A DNA stretch of 64,000 bases, taken from positions 7,291-71,290 of the forward strand of contig PCCY01000004.1 of assembly GCA_002731875.1 (NCBI GenBank), read 5' to 3'. The notes beneath the pieces are model-generated. The model saw only the letters and a program-made list of their open reading frames with translations. It did no database searches and was not told the DNA's origin. Shown here one piece after another: positions 1 through 9,671 of this stretch. Each line of letters begins with the position of its first letter. Position 1 is the stretch's first letter. The DNA is from Roseobacter sp. (lineage in GTDB: Bacteria; Pseudomonadota; Alphaproteobacteria; Rhodobacterales; Rhodobacteraceae). The translations under genes were made by a program, and so were the position numbers.

Positions 1-1
1 C

Positions 2-1864
2 ATGTTACGCATTTCAGAAATCAACTACTCCGTCGAAGGCCGCCCCTTGTTTGAGGAAGCCAGCGCCGTCATTCCCGAAGGCCACAAAGTGGGCCTTGTG
101 GGCCGTAATGGTGCGGGTAAAACCACGCTGTTCAAGATTATTCGTGGTGAATTGGGGCTGGACGCCGGCGACATTTCGTTGCCGTCCCGTGCCAAGATCG
201 GCGGCGTGGCCCAAGAGGTTCCATCGTCCGACGTGTCGTTGATCGACACAGTGCTGGCCGCAGACACCGAACGCGCCGCCTTGATGCATGAGGCGGAAAC
301 CACCAAAGACCCCTCGCGCATCGCAGAGGTACAGACCCGTCTTGCCGATATTGACGCCTGGTCTGCCGAAGGGCGCGCTGCGTCGATCCTCAAGGGGTTG
401 GGTTTTGACGACCACGATCAGCAGCAGCCATGTTCGGCCTACTCCGGCGGCTGGCGGATGCGCGTCGCCCTTGCGGGTGTGTTGTTCGCCGAACCCGATT
501 TGCTGCTTCTGGACGAACCGACCAACTATCTCGACCTTGAAGGGGCGTTGTGGCTGGAAAATTACCTGTCCAAGTATCCGCACACTGTGATCATCATCAG
601 CCACGACCGCGGTTTGCTGAACCGTGCTGTCGGCGGAATTTTGCACCTCGAAGACCGTAAGCTTACCTATTATCAGGGTAATTACGATCAATTCGCGAAA
701 ATGCGGGCCGAAAAGCGCGCGCAGCTGACTGCAGCCGCCAAGAAGCAGCAGGCACACAAGGCGCATATGCAGGCGTTCGTTGATAGGTTCAAGGCCAAGG
801 CATCCAAGGCCAAACAGGCGCAGTCGCGGATGAAGGCCATCGAGAAAATGGTGACGATCACCCCTCCTGAAGAAGCCGCGCGCAAGGTCTTTACCTTTCC
901 GCAACCCGATGAACTTTCGCCGCCGATCATCAGCATCGAAGGCGGGTCCACAGGCTATACCGAAGGCCAACCGGTGCTGTCGCGCCTTAACCTGCGCATT
1001 GACCAAGATGACCGCATCGCACTGCTTGGGCGAAATGGGCAGGGCAAGTCCACCCTGTCGAAGCTGCTTTCCAACCGGTTGGTGTTGTTCGAGGGCAAGG
1101 CGATCAACTCCAGCAAGCTGCGCATCGGGTTTTTTGCACAACACCAGGTGGATGAGTTGATCGTCCATGAAACTCCGCTGCAGCACATGATCAGCGCGCG
1201 CCCCGGCGTGATGCAGTCCAAGCTGCGCGCGCAACTGGCGGGTTTCGGCCTGGGCCCCGATCAGGCTGACACCGAGGTCGGACGCTTGTCCGGGGGGCAG
1301 AAAGCTCGACTGTCGCTGCTGCTTGCCACCCTCGACGCGCCGCACCTCTTGATCCTCGATGAACCGACCAACCACCTTGATATCGAATCGCGCGAAGCGC
1401 TGGTCGAGGCGTTGACGCGGTATTCCGGTGCTGTGATCCTGGTCAGCCATGACATGCATTTGCTGTCGATGGTTGCCGACCGGCTGTGGCTGGTGTCCGA
1501 CGGCACGGTGAAACCTTACGAAGATGATCTCGAAGCCTATCGCAAGATGCTGTTGACCGTGGAAAAACCGGTCAGCAAAAACGCAAAGCCCGTCAAGGAG
1601 CTGCCGAAACCCAAACGGGCCAGCCGCGACGATATCTTGGCGCTGCGGTCCGAGGTGCGCAACTCTGAGGCGCGGGTCAACAAGATTAACGACATGCGCG
1701 ACAAACTTGCCAAAAAGCTTGCTGACCCTGCCCTGTACGAAAAAGACAAAGTCGGCGAACTTGAGGTCTGGAATAAGAAATATGCCGAAGTGATGGATGC
1801 ATTGGAGCGCGCAGAAGCGCTGTGGATGGCCGCGCTTGAAAAGCTTGAAAAAGCCACGGCTTAG
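2..1864 (+). CDS. ABC-F family ATPase (Uup/YheS type)
   Basis: A 620-residue soluble protein with two ABC ATPase modules and no membrane segment, which defines the ABC-F class of ribosome-associated ATPases. Module 1 has Walker A GRNGAGKT near residue 34, signature YSGGW near 146 and Walker B LLLLDEPTN near 168. Module 2 has GRNGQGKS near 343, LSGGQ near 428 and LILDEPTN near 449. A basic linker of about 80 residues separates them. The last 100 residues are charged and probably form the coiled-coil arm seen in Uup and YheS. A role in translation or ribosome rescue is inferred from the family. The ATG is at base 2, so an upstream start outside the window cannot be excluded. Confidence 0.9.
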   Translation: MLRISEINYSVEGRPLFEEASAVIPEGHKVGLVGRNGAGKTTLFKIIRGELGLDAGDISLPSRAKIGGVAQEVPSSDVSLIDTVLAADTERAALMHEAETTKDPSRIAEVQTRLADIDAWSAEGRAASILKGLGFDDHDQQQPCSAYSGGWRMRVALAGVLFAEPDLLLLDEPTNYLDLEGALWLENYLSKYPHTVIIISHDRGLLNRAVGGILHLEDRKLTYYQGNYDQFAKMRAEKRAQLTAAAKKQQAHKAHMQAFVDRFKAKASKAKQAQSRMKAIEKMVTITPPEEAARKVFTFPQPDELSPPIISIEGGSTGYTEGQPVLSRLNLRIDQDDRIALLGRNGQGKSTLSKLLSNRLVLFEGKAINSSKLRIGFFAQHQVDELIVHETPLQHMISARPGVMQSKLRAQLAGFGLGPDQADTEVGRLSGGQKARLSLLLATLDAPHLLILDEPTNHLDIESREALVEALTRYSGAVILVSHDMHLLSMVADRLWLVSDGTVKPYEDDLEAYRKMLLTVEKPVSKNAKPVKELPKPKRASRDDILALRSEVRNSEARVNKINDMRDKLAKKLADPALYEKDKVGELEVWNKKYAEVMDALERAEALWMAALEKLEKATA

Positions 1865-1889
1865 GGGTTTTATCGCGCCAGGGTTTATT

Positions 1890-1910
1890 GGGGGCCGGGG
1901 CATGGCCCCC
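1890..1910. repeat. GC-rich intergenic inverted repeat
   Basis: Arms GGGGGCC (1890-1896) and GGCCCCC (1904-1910) surround a 7-base loop. The hairpin lies between the ABC-F stop and the marC-like start. There is no T-run, so it is at best a weak terminator or an mRNA-stabilising hairpin. Similar GGGGGC/GCCCCC hairpins occur at 35860 and 58277. Confidence 0.5.
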
Positions 1911-1920
1911 GCAACAGCAC

Positions 1921-2559
1921 ATGATCACATTCGATACTGCTTACATGATCACCGCCTTTGCCACGATGGTCGTGATTATCGACCCGTTTGCAATCGGGCC
2001 GATGTTTCTTGCGCTGACCCCGGGGATGACCGCCCGTCAGCGGCGCCGGATTGCGTGGCGTTCGGTTTTCATCGCCGGTCTGCTTCTTTTGGTGTTCGCA
2101 GCCTTCGGCGAAGCGGTGTTGGGGTTTATCGGTATTTCCATGCCGGCTTTTCGCGTGGCGGGCGGCATTTTGCTGTTCCTGACCGCGCTCGACATGCTGT
2201 TCGACCGTCGTACCAAACGACGCGAAGGTCAGGCCGAAGCCGATGATGACCATGACGATCCTTCGGTTTTTCCACTCGCGATTCCGTTGATCGCAGGGCC
2301 CGGGTCTATCGCGTCAGTGATCCTGCTGACGGGTGAAAAGCCAGGAATCGAAGGACTGGTAACGGTGATGACCATTACGTTTGGGGTGCTTATCATCATG
2401 GGGCTTACGATGCAGGCCAGCGGATACCTGGAAAGGGTTCTGGGCAAGGTCGGCATCAATGTCATCACAAGGCTGTTGGGAATGTTGTTGGCGGCCCTGT
2501 CGGTGCAATTTGTGTTAGATGGTCTCAGCGCGTTTGGATTTGCTCCCGGTCCGGGCTGA
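1921..2559 (+). CDS. MarC family integral membrane protein
   Basis: A 212-residue hydrophobic protein with about six predicted membrane spans. The N-terminal stretch contains IDPFAIGPMF, typical of the MarC/UPF0056 family, and a central PLAIPLIAGPGS motif is followed by further spans. Family members are inner-membrane proteins of unknown biochemical role; the old link to multiple antibiotic resistance was not sustained. The ATG at 1921 was chosen over an upstream in-frame start at 1888, because the residues before it are not hydrophobic and overlap the intergenic hairpin. It follows the ABC-F gene by 56 bases and could be cotranscribed with it. Confidence 0.85.
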   Translation: MITFDTAYMITAFATMVVIIDPFAIGPMFLALTPGMTARQRRRIAWRSVFIAGLLLLVFAAFGEAVLGFIGISMPAFRVAGGILLFLTALDMLFDRRTKRREGQAEADDDHDDPSVFPLAIPLIAGPGSIASVILLTGEKPGIEGLVTVMTITFGVLIIMGLTMQASGYLERVLGKVGINVITRLLGMLLAALSVQFVLDGLSAFGFAPGPG

Positions 2560-2609
2560 TATTCAGCCGATGACCCCCCATATTCCTTTCAGTAGTCAAG
2601 GAAGCCGTC

Positions 2610-3194
2610 ATGCCCGAAATTGAAACCAGCCGTCTGATCTATCTTATCCTGCTGTTGCTGATGGTGGCGGGATGGTTTTACATGCAAAACCGTCAGGGGC
2701 TGAACAAGTCTCTGCAACAGATCGCCGTTTGGGGGATGATATTTGTCGGGGTTGCCGCTGGATACGGGTTGTGGGGCGACATCACGCGCAACAGCGGGGT
2801 CCCCCGACAAAGCTACGAAACAGGTACCGGCGCTGTTACCATACCACGTTCCGCCGACGGGCATTATTACCTGACGGCATTGGTCAATGGCGAAGCGATC
2901 AGGTTCGTGGTCGATACCGGTGCAAGTGACATGGTGCTGACCCGCCAAGACGCAGAACGCGCCGGCCTTTCACCGGACACGTTGAACTATCTGGGGCGTG
3001 CCACTACTGCCAACGGAGAGGTCCGCACCGCCTATGTCCGGTTAAGCGAAGTGCAACTGGGCGAGGTTCGCGACTTCGATGTGCCTGCGGTGGTCAATGA
3101 CGGGGAAATGCCGCAATCGCTTTTGGGGATGGGATATCTACAACGTTGGGGACGGATCGAGATTGCCAACAACGAACTTATTCTAAAACGTTAA
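2610..3194 (+). CDS. Membrane-anchored retropepsin-like aspartic protease
   Basis: A 194-residue protein with two N-terminal hydrophobic segments (about residues 8-24 and 35-54), followed by a single retropepsin-like domain. The active-site motif DTGAS sits at 102-106 within FVVDTGASDMVL, and a hydrophobic LLGMGYL strand follows near 171, as in the clan AA family TIGR02281. Such single-domain proteins are expected to dimerise to form one active site. The catalytic domain is probably periplasmic, from the topology. Substrate is unknown. It stands alone, 50 bases after marC-like and convergent with holC. Confidence 0.82.
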   Translation: MPEIETSRLIYLILLLLMVAGWFYMQNRQGLNKSLQQIAVWGMIFVGVAAGYGLWGDITRNSGVPRQSYETGTGAVTIPRSADGHYYLTALVNGEAIRFVVDTGASDMVLTRQDAERAGLSPDTLNYLGRATTANGEVRTAYVRLSEVQLGEVRDFDVPAVVNDGEMPQSLLGMGYLQRWGRIEIANNELILKR

Positions 3195-3212
3195 GTATGC
3201 CGCGCAAGCACC

Positions 3213-3671
3213 TTATGTTTCTGATTTTTTCTCCCATATTCCGCTTTCTTCAGACCAGTATTGTGCACGTGCTCCGGCCTTTTTCAATTTGACCCACTGG
3301 CCCCGCGCCGCATTCAATGCAGCGTCGTCCAACCCGTCAAAAAGAATGCAGACGCGATCCAGCCTCGCCACTTCCTCGGGCGAGACATCGGCACCGTGGA
3401 TCGAGAATAAACATGTTGCCCCGTTGGCGGCTTCCACCGAAGTGGTGAGCAAAATCGGCTGGTCCGCATCATGGTCCCCCCCTGCGAGTCCATGCGCCAG
3501 GAATGCATCGTCGGGGCCACGCCACAACGCAACATCCATCTGGGCAAGCATATCGGCGTCTGTCCCGCGGATGACCACGCGCCAGCCCGCGCTGCGGGCT
3601 TTGCCCAGCAACATGGTCAATGTCTCGACCAATGGTCGCTGGGTCAGGTGGTAGAAATAGGCAACCCCCAT
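3213..3671 (-). CDS. holC: DNA polymerase III chi subunit
   Basis: A 152-residue protein matching the HolC family. It has an N-terminal FYHLT segment, a region rich in aromatic and basic residues (GWRVVIRG), and a central LLTT strand. In the clamp-loader complex, chi binds single-strand DNA-binding protein and psi. The start was taken at the ATG reading MGVAYF (3671), because the longer frame would enter pepA and this ATG follows the pepA stop by four bases. The pair pepA-holC is a common alphaproteobacterial arrangement and implies cotranscription. Confidence 0.88.
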   Translation of the reverse strand: MGVAYFYHLTQRPLVETLTMLLGKARSAGWRVVIRGTDADMLAQMDVALWRGPDDAFLAHGLAGGDHDADQPILLTTSVEAANGATCLFSIHGADVSPEEVARLDRVCILFDGLDDAALNAARGQWVKLKKAGARAQYWSEESGIWEKKSET

Positions 3672-3675
3672 TACC

Positions 3676-5148
3676 CTAGTCGGTCTCAAGCGTGTCAGAG
3701 ATCAGGCGGTTCAGGGCGGCAACCCCCCAGCCGGTCGCGCCTGCGGGTGCCAGCGTGGTTTCGCTTTTGACCGACGCGACACCTGCGATGTCAAGGTGGA
3801 TCCACGGGGTTCCATCCTTGATGAACCGCTTTAGAAACTGCGCCGCGGTGACCGAACCGGCGGGTCGCCCGCCAATGTTTTTCATATCCGCGATCCGGCT
3901 TTTCAAAAGCTTGTCATAGCCGGGGCCCATGGGCATGCGCCATGCGCCTTCGCCTTCGGTCTGCGCCGCTTTCAGAAAGGCATTACACAATGTATCATCA
4001 TTCGAGAAGACGCCGGCGTTTTCATGCCCAAGCCCAATGATGATGGCACCTGTCAGGGTCGCCAGATCAATCACGCCGGTTGGATTGAACCTTTCCTGGG
4101 CGTACCAAAGCACGTCACACAGAACCAGCCGGCCCTCGGCATCGGTGTTGATGATCTCGACGGTGTCGCCCTTCATGGTCTTTACCACGTCCCCGGGCCG
4201 CGTCGCGGTGCTTGACGGCATGTTTTCCACAATTCCGACCAAGCCGACGACATTGGCCTTGGATTTGCGCAACGCAAGGCTGCGCATGACACCAGCCACG
4301 ACGCCAGCACCGCCCATGTCCATCGTCATGTCTTCCATGCCGACACCGGGCTTGAGGCTGATGCCGCCGGTGTCGAACACGACACCTTTTCCCACAAGCG
4401 CCAATGGAGGCACGGTTTTCTCGGCCCCGTTCCAATGCATCACCACCACGTAGGACGGGCTGGCCGACCCCTGCCCGACGCTGAGCAGCGTGCGCATGCC
4501 CAATTCTTCCAACTTCGCTTCGCCCAGGATTTCGACCTTCAGGCCGATGGATTCCATTTCGGCCAGACGGTCGGCAAATTCGGTCGTGGTAAGGACGTTT
4601 GCCGGTTCATTGGTCAAATCCCGCGTCATAAACGCACCCTGGGCGATGGCCAGAAGCGGTGCGGCGGCGGCTTCTACCGCTTCGGGGTTTGTACACATGA
4701 TGGTAACGGCCCCCTTGCGTGGCTTGCCGTTCGTCTTGCGATCTTCAAAGGTGTAGTCCCGCATCGCCAATCCAAAGCACAGTTCGGCCGCTTTGCGCAA
4801 ACCACCCAACAGCGCCAGCAGGTCGGAATCCCCACGACGTTTTGCCAAGGCCGCTCCGGCCTTGCGCAACGTGGTCGCATCCGAGTTGTTCTCGAGCTTT
4901 ACGACGTCAACCGCGATTGCATCCATGCCCGACGGATACCCAAGGCTTATTGCATCACCAGCCGACAGATCCGCGAATTCCTTACCGTTGACGAGCCGCT
5001 CTACCGCCCCCTTTGTCAACTTGTTGATCCGCCGCGCACCCGCGTTCATTTTGCCGCTTGCATCAACCGTGATGGCGACGCGGCCAGCATGGGTCTTGGC
5101 CTGATCTATATCTGTCTGGGCAAAGCTCATCGGCGTCAATGTGGTCAT
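3676..5148 (-). CDS. pepA: Leucyl aminopeptidase (M17)
   Basis: A 490-residue cytosolic aminopeptidase that removes N-terminal residues from peptides using two metal ions. The C-terminal catalytic half shows VGKGVVFDTGGISLKP and the family signature NTDAEGRL (near residue 335), which carries metal ligands and the catalytic Arg. The start reads MTTLTPMSF. A GAAGGG sequence lies 9 bases upstream of this ATG, while the upstream in-frame ATGs (5157, 5169) lack well-placed ribosome binding sites. It is transcribed divergently from lptF and is followed closely by holC. Confidence 0.93.
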   Translation of the reverse strand: MTTLTPMSFAQTDIDQAKTHAGRVAITVDASGKMNAGARRINKLTKGAVERLVNGKEFADLSAGDAISLGYPSGMDAIAVDVVKLENNSDATTLRKAGAALAKRRGDSDLLALLGGLRKAAELCFGLAMRDYTFEDRKTNGKPRKGAVTIMCTNPEAVEAAAAPLLAIAQGAFMTRDLTNEPANVLTTTEFADRLAEMESIGLKVEILGEAKLEELGMRTLLSVGQGSASPSYVVVMHWNGAEKTVPPLALVGKGVVFDTGGISLKPGVGMEDMTMDMGGAGVVAGVMRSLALRKSKANVVGLVGIVENMPSSTATRPGDVVKTMKGDTVEIINTDAEGRLVLCDVLWYAQERFNPTGVIDLATLTGAIIIGLGHENAGVFSNDDTLCNAFLKAAQTEGEGAWRMPMGPGYDKLLKSRIADMKNIGGRPAGSVTAAQFLKRFIKDGTPWIHLDIAGVASVKSETTLAPAGATGWGVAALNRLISDTLETD

Positions 5149-5286
5149 ATAGGGCATCCCTTCAGTCATATTCTTGCTTAGACGTACCGCGCGAGGCCGA
5201 CTAAGACCAGATAGCAGTTTTCGTGGTCGTAAAATTCATTTATCGTGACACGAAATTCCAGCCTCAGATCACCCAAGGGAAGCAGA

Positions 5287-6417
5287 TTGGCAAAGTTCGA
5301 CCGCTATATGTTGTCCCAGTTTCTGACCCTGTTCAGTTTCTTTGCATTGGTCCTGGTTGCGATCTTCTGGATCAACCGGGCTGTCGTGCTGTTTGACCGC
5401 TTGATCGGCGACGGGCAAACCGCCCTTGTTTTTCTGGAGTTCACGGTACTGGGATTGCCCAAGCTCATCACGACCGTTCTGCCCATCGCCACGTTTGCCG
5501 GGGCTGTGTACGTGATCAACCGCATGACCAGCGAATCCGAACTGACGGTGTTGCAGGCGACGGGTTCTGGCCCCTGGCGACTTGCCCGTCCGGTTTTTAT
5601 CTATGGCTTGTGTGTCGCGGCGATGTTGTCGGTGCTCACGCATTTTCTGGTACCGATGGCGAACGCCCAGCTCAAGCAACGCGAAGCTGAAATCTCGCAA
5701 AACGTGACGGCACGGTTGCTGACCGAAGGCACATTCCTCCATCCTACCTCCAAAGTTACGTTTTACACCCGGCTGATCGGAGCAGATGGGGTGCTGCGTG
5801 ATGTGTTTCTTTCTGACCGACGAAAGCAGGACGAGGGTGTGATCTATACCGCCGCCGAGGCCTATCTGGTACGAAACGGCGAAGGGACGACGCTGATCAT
5901 GGTCGACGGTCTGGCGCAGCGGTTGCAGGCCGAGGGCAAGCAATTATCAACCGCCAAATTCCGCGATTTTTCCTTTGATATTTCCGCTTTGGTGACCAGC
6001 AAAGCCAATAGCGTCGCTTCAATAGATAGTTTGACGACCCCGGAAATCTTGGCCAGCTGGACCGGGCTTGCCGAGAAGGTGAAGCAATCACAAGGCGCGC
6101 TGGTCGAAAATCTCGCCGCGCGCTTTGCCGAGCCGTTGTTTTCGGTGATCGCCGCGATGATTGGCTATGCCACGCTGATCTTGGGCGGATTTTCGCGCTT
6201 TGGCGTGTGGCGAGAAATTGTGATCGCCTTTGGTCTGCTGATCGCGATCGACGGACTGCGCGGCGCACTTGTCGACACTGTGCGCAACGATGCCAGCATG
6301 TGGCCGGTGATGTTTTTTCCCACTCTGCTTGGGGCCGCTCTGGTTATCGGCATGATCTGGCAAGCTTCCCATCCGGGGTGGACACGGCGCATCCGATCGC
6401 GAAGGAAAACCGCATGA
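5287..6417 (+). CDS. lptF: LPS export ABC transporter permease LptF
   Basis: A 376-residue YjgP/YjgQ-family permease that, with LptG and LptB, extracts lipopolysaccharide from the inner membrane. It opens with AKFDRYMLSQFL and has three membrane spans, a periplasmic beta-jellyroll region (about residues 120-265) and three C-terminal spans. I chose a TTG start at 5287. It has an AAGGGA ribosome binding site 6 bases upstream and gives the N-terminus typical of LptF, whereas the longer frame from 5245 adds 14 polar residues. Its stop overlaps the lptG start in an ATGA. Confidence 0.92.
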   Translation: MAKFDRYMLSQFLTLFSFFALVLVAIFWINRAVVLFDRLIGDGQTALVFLEFTVLGLPKLITTVLPIATFAGAVYVINRMTSESELTVLQATGSGPWRLARPVFIYGLCVAAMLSVLTHFLVPMANAQLKQREAEISQNVTARLLTEGTFLHPTSKVTFYTRLIGADGVLRDVFLSDRRKQDEGVIYTAAEAYLVRNGEGTTLIMVDGLAQRLQAEGKQLSTAKFRDFSFDISALVTSKANSVASIDSLTTPEILASWTGLAEKVKQSQGALVENLAARFAEPLFSVIAAMIGYATLILGGFSRFGVWREIVIAFGLLIAIDGLRGALVDTVRNDASMWPVMFFPTLLGAALVIGMIWQASHPGWTRRIRSRRKTA

Positions 6418-7511
6418 CTTTGCATTTTTACTTCGCCCGCCGGTTTTTGATGGGTTTCGTGCTTATCTCGACGGTACTGTTTGCACTGGTGACACTAGTC
6501 GACCTTGTGGAACAGTCGCGAAAATTCGGCAGCTATGAAATCGGCTGGGGGCGCATCCTTGCAATGACCATGCTGAACACCCCCGCGACGATGAACCTGA
6601 TCCTGCCATTGATCATGATCCTCGCGACTGTTGTGTTGTTCCTGTCTTTGGCACGGTCGTCTGAACTGGTCGTGACCCGCGCCTCGGGTCGATCCGCCCT
6701 GAGCGCCTTGCAGGCCCCTGTCGGGGTGGCACTGATCATCGGGGTGATGGCGGTAGGCATGTTGAATCCCATCGTCGCAGCGACGGCCAAACGTTACATG
6801 CAACTGTCCGAACATATACGCTCAAGCGGCGCGTCGGCGCTTTCCATCAACGAAGAAGGGTTATGGCTGCGCCAAGGTGGCGAACAGGGGCAGACTGTTA
6901 TCCGGGCTTGGCGCTCCAATCAGGATGCATCGGTCCTGTATGATGTCACCTTCCTGTCTTATGAGCCAAATGGCGGTCCGGTCCGGCGGATAGAGGCAGA
7001 GAGCGCGGCTCTCGAAGACGGCGTATGGATGCTGACCAACGTCAAATCGTGGCCGTTGGCTCTTGGTGTTAACGCCGAAGCAAATGCCGAAACATCCGAC
7101 ACCTTGTCATTGCCATCGAATTTGACCTTGGACCGGATACGCGAAAGCATAAGCGACCCCGGTGCCGTTTCCATCTATGATCTGCCCGCATTTATCAAGC
7201 AGCTTGAATTGGCGGGTTTCAGTCCGCGGCGTCACAAGGTCTGGTTGCAGGCCGAACTGGCGCGGCCGCTTTTCCTTGTTGCGATGGTTCTTGTTGCGAG
7301 CGCTTTCACCATGCGCCATACGAGGTTCGGCGGCACAGGGGTCGCGGTGCTGGCGTCGGTGTTGTTGGGGTTCGGATTGTATTTCATTCGCAGTTTTGCG
7401 CAGATCTTGGGCGAGAACGGGCAGATACCCGTGGTCTTGGCTGCGTGGGCACCGCCTGTCGCGTCCATTTTGCTGGCGCTTGGCCTACTTTTACACGCTG
7501 AGGATGGTTGA
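6414..7511 (+). CDS. lptG: LPS export ABC transporter permease LptG
   Basis: A 365-residue partner of LptF with the same topology: N-terminal spans beginning LHFYFARRFLMGF, a periplasmic domain and three C-terminal spans. The C-terminal region includes ELARPLFLVAMVLVASAF, a conserved segment of the family. The ATG overlaps the lptF TGA, showing translational coupling. A much longer frame reading back into lptF was discarded. lptD begins two bases after its stop, so the gene belongs to a lipopolysaccharide-assembly operon. Confidence 0.93.
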   Translation: MTLHFYFARRFLMGFVLISTVLFALVTLVDLVEQSRKFGSYEIGWGRILAMTMLNTPATMNLILPLIMILATVVLFLSLARSSELVVTRASGRSALSALQAPVGVALIIGVMAVGMLNPIVAATAKRYMQLSEHIRSSGASALSINEEGLWLRQGGEQGQTVIRAWRSNQDASVLYDVTFLSYEPNGGPVRRIEAESAALEDGVWMLTNVKSWPLALGVNAEANAETSDTLSLPSNLTLDRIRESISDPGAVSIYDLPAFIKQLELAGFSPRRHKVWLQAELARPLFLVAMVLVASAFTMRHTRFGGTGVAVLASVLLGFGLYFIRSFAQILGENGQIPVVLAAWAPPVASILLALGLLLHAEDG

Positions 7512-7512
7512 G

Positions 7513-9666
7513 ATGCGCCGACTTTTCCTAATTCTTGCCCTGATAATCTCGACGCCATGGTCGGTCATGGCGCAAAGCACCGGTTCTGACGGCGCGGCGG
7601 TCTTGGTGGCGGATGATCTGTATATCACGCGCGACCGCGTGCTGGTTGCCCAAGGCAACGTCGAAGCCGTTCAGGGCAATACCCGTTTGCGTGCGAAAGC
7701 CATCAGCTATGACGACCAGACCGGGCTTTTGACGATCACTGGGCCTATCGTGCTGAACGACGGTGCCGGCGCGGTGATATTGGCCGACACTGCCGAACTT
7801 GATCAAGGACTGCAAAACGGATTGCTACGCGGTGCCCGGATGGTCCTTAACCAGCAGCTTCAACTGGCAGCGGCGCAGATTGACCGCGTAGATGGGCGGT
7901 ATAGCCAGCTTTATAAAACCGCCGTAACGTCGTGTAAGGTGTGTGCAGACGGTGAGGTGCCGCTTTGGCAAATCAGAGCCCGCCGTGTCATCCATGACGA
8001 GGTAGCGCAGCAGCTCTATTTTGACGATGCGACTTTCCGTATTCGCACGGTGCCGGTGTTTTATGTGCCGCGGTTGCGCCTGCCTGATCCCACGCTCAAA
8101 CGTGCCTCGGGGTTTCTTGCCCCGTCGGTACGAACGACATCGCAACTGGGGACCGGATTGAAAATTCCGTACTTCATCAAGCTGGGCGACTCTCGTGACC
8201 TTACGGTGACCCCGTACCTTTCTTCGTCCACCCGCACGCTTGAACTGCGGTATCGGCAGGCATTTACCAACGGTAAAATCGATTTCATCGGTGCCTACAC
8301 CCGCGATGATCAACGGCCCGATGAACAGCGCGGGTACCTGTTTGGATCCGGTGCCTTCAAGATGAGCCGTGGTTACCTGCTGAGTTTCAACATCAAGACC
8401 GTGAGCGACGAGGCGTATTTCAGCGAATATGGGTATTCATACGAAGACCGGTTGCGCAGCGACCTTACCTTGTCGCGGGCGCGTCGCGACAGCTATGTGC
8501 GCGCCAGTCTGTACAATTTTGAATCACTGCGTGCAGGCGAAGTGAATGCGACACTGCCGACGCTGGTAATTGACGGCGAATTTGAACGACGGTTCTTTCC
8601 CAAGTCGGTTGGTGGCGAAGTGCGGCTTTCGCTTCAGGCCCATAGCCATCGCAGAAGTTCAGACAGAGACACAGACGGCCCCGACCCGGACCTGATCGTC
8701 GACGGGCGTGACGTCGCGCGGATCAATGGCAAGCTGGAATATCTGCGCAGGTTTACCTTTCGATCGGGCCTGGTGACAGATGTGCGGGCGGGAACCAGCT
8801 TTAATTTTTTCGACATCACCCAAGACAGCACCTTTGCACAGAACCATAGCGATATCGCGCCGTTTTCATCTGTCGCGCTCAGCTATCCGATGGTGCGACG
8901 CGTGTCGGCAGACGTTTCACAGGTGCTTACCCCTGTCGCACAACTGGGGTGGACCGGGGGCGACCGGCAGCTTATCCCGAACGAGGAAAGCACCCGGGTC
9001 GAATTTGATCAAGGCAACCTTTTGGCGCTGTCCCGCTTTCCACGGCCAGACCGGCGTGAACGCGGCACAATCGCTGCCCTTGGCGTGAACTGGGCGCGGA
9101 TCAACCCCAAGGGGTGGGACGCGTATATTTCTGCCGGTCAAGTGTTCCGCAGTATCGTGGACCCATCCTTTTCGGATACCTCGGGTCTTGCCGGAACCAG
9201 TTCCGACCTTTTGCTGGCCGCGCAAATTCGGAATACAGCCGGGATGGCGATTACCGCCCGTACCTTGCTGGATACGGACTTGCAGATATCCAAGACCGAA
9301 TTGCGGGGTGACTGGTCATTTCGCAAAGCCAGCATTTCGGGCACATATGTGTGGCTGGAAGCCGATGCAGCCGAAGACCGGACCCAGGCCGTTTCCGAAG
9401 TGTCGTTGGACGGGACATACGACATTGGGCGGCATTGGACCGCTGCGGCAGATGTCCGCTATGATGTGGTGAACAAGCAGGCCGCGACGGCGGGTGTTGG
9501 CCTGACTTACAATAATGAATGTGTAAGCATAGACCTCTTGGTGCGTCGTCGCTACACCTCGTCTACAAGTGTTGAGCCGTCGACCAATATCGGGTTTAAC
9601 GTCGGCATGCGCGGCTTTTCGGCCTCAAACGGAAAAGAAAGATATGTGCGATCATGTGGGAAGTAA
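7513..9666 (+). CDS. lptD: LPS-assembly outer membrane protein LptD
   Basis: A 717-residue outer membrane protein that inserts lipopolysaccharide into the outer leaflet. A signal peptide (MRRLFLILALIIS to VMAQ, about 21 residues) precedes an OstA/LptA-like beta-jellyroll domain (DRVLVAQGNVEAVQGN). A long C-terminal region rich in alternating aromatic strands forms the barrel. Cysteines in SCKVCADG after the N-terminal domain may be the disulfide-forming residues needed for maturation; that is an inference. The start at 7513 was preferred because it yields a clean signal peptide directly after lptG. Confidence 0.92.
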   Translation: MRRLFLILALIISTPWSVMAQSTGSDGAAVLVADDLYITRDRVLVAQGNVEAVQGNTRLRAKAISYDDQTGLLTITGPIVLNDGAGAVILADTAELDQGLQNGLLRGARMVLNQQLQLAAAQIDRVDGRYSQLYKTAVTSCKVCADGEVPLWQIRARRVIHDEVAQQLYFDDATFRIRTVPVFYVPRLRLPDPTLKRASGFLAPSVRTTSQLGTGLKIPYFIKLGDSRDLTVTPYLSSSTRTLELRYRQAFTNGKIDFIGAYTRDDQRPDEQRGYLFGSGAFKMSRGYLLSFNIKTVSDEAYFSEYGYSYEDRLRSDLTLSRARRDSYVRASLYNFESLRAGEVNATLPTLVIDGEFERRFFPKSVGGEVRLSLQAHSHRRSSDRDTDGPDPDLIVDGRDVARINGKLEYLRRFTFRSGLVTDVRAGTSFNFFDITQDSTFAQNHSDIAPFSSVALSYPMVRRVSADVSQVLTPVAQLGWTGGDRQLIPNEESTRVEFDQGNLLALSRFPRPDRRERGTIAALGVNWARINPKGWDAYISAGQVFRSIVDPSFSDTSGLAGTSSDLLLAAQIRNTAGMAITARTLLDTDLQISKTELRGDWSFRKASISGTYVWLEADAAEDRTQAVSEVSLDGTYDIGRHWTAAADVRYDVVNKQAATAGVGLTYNNECVSIDLLVRRRYTSSTSVEPSTNIGFNVGMRGFSASNGKERYVRSCGK

Positions 9667-9671
9667 GCAAG

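Noticed and set aside
14-1903. 629-residue open frame antisense to the ABC-F gene
   Set aside because: It is a mirror of a strongly coding gene with two conserved ATPase modules, and its own translation is rich in Arg, His and Gln with no motif.
4435-5181. 248-residue open frame antisense to pepA
   Set aside because: Shadow of pepA; the composition is His- and Arg-rich and no family is recognisable.
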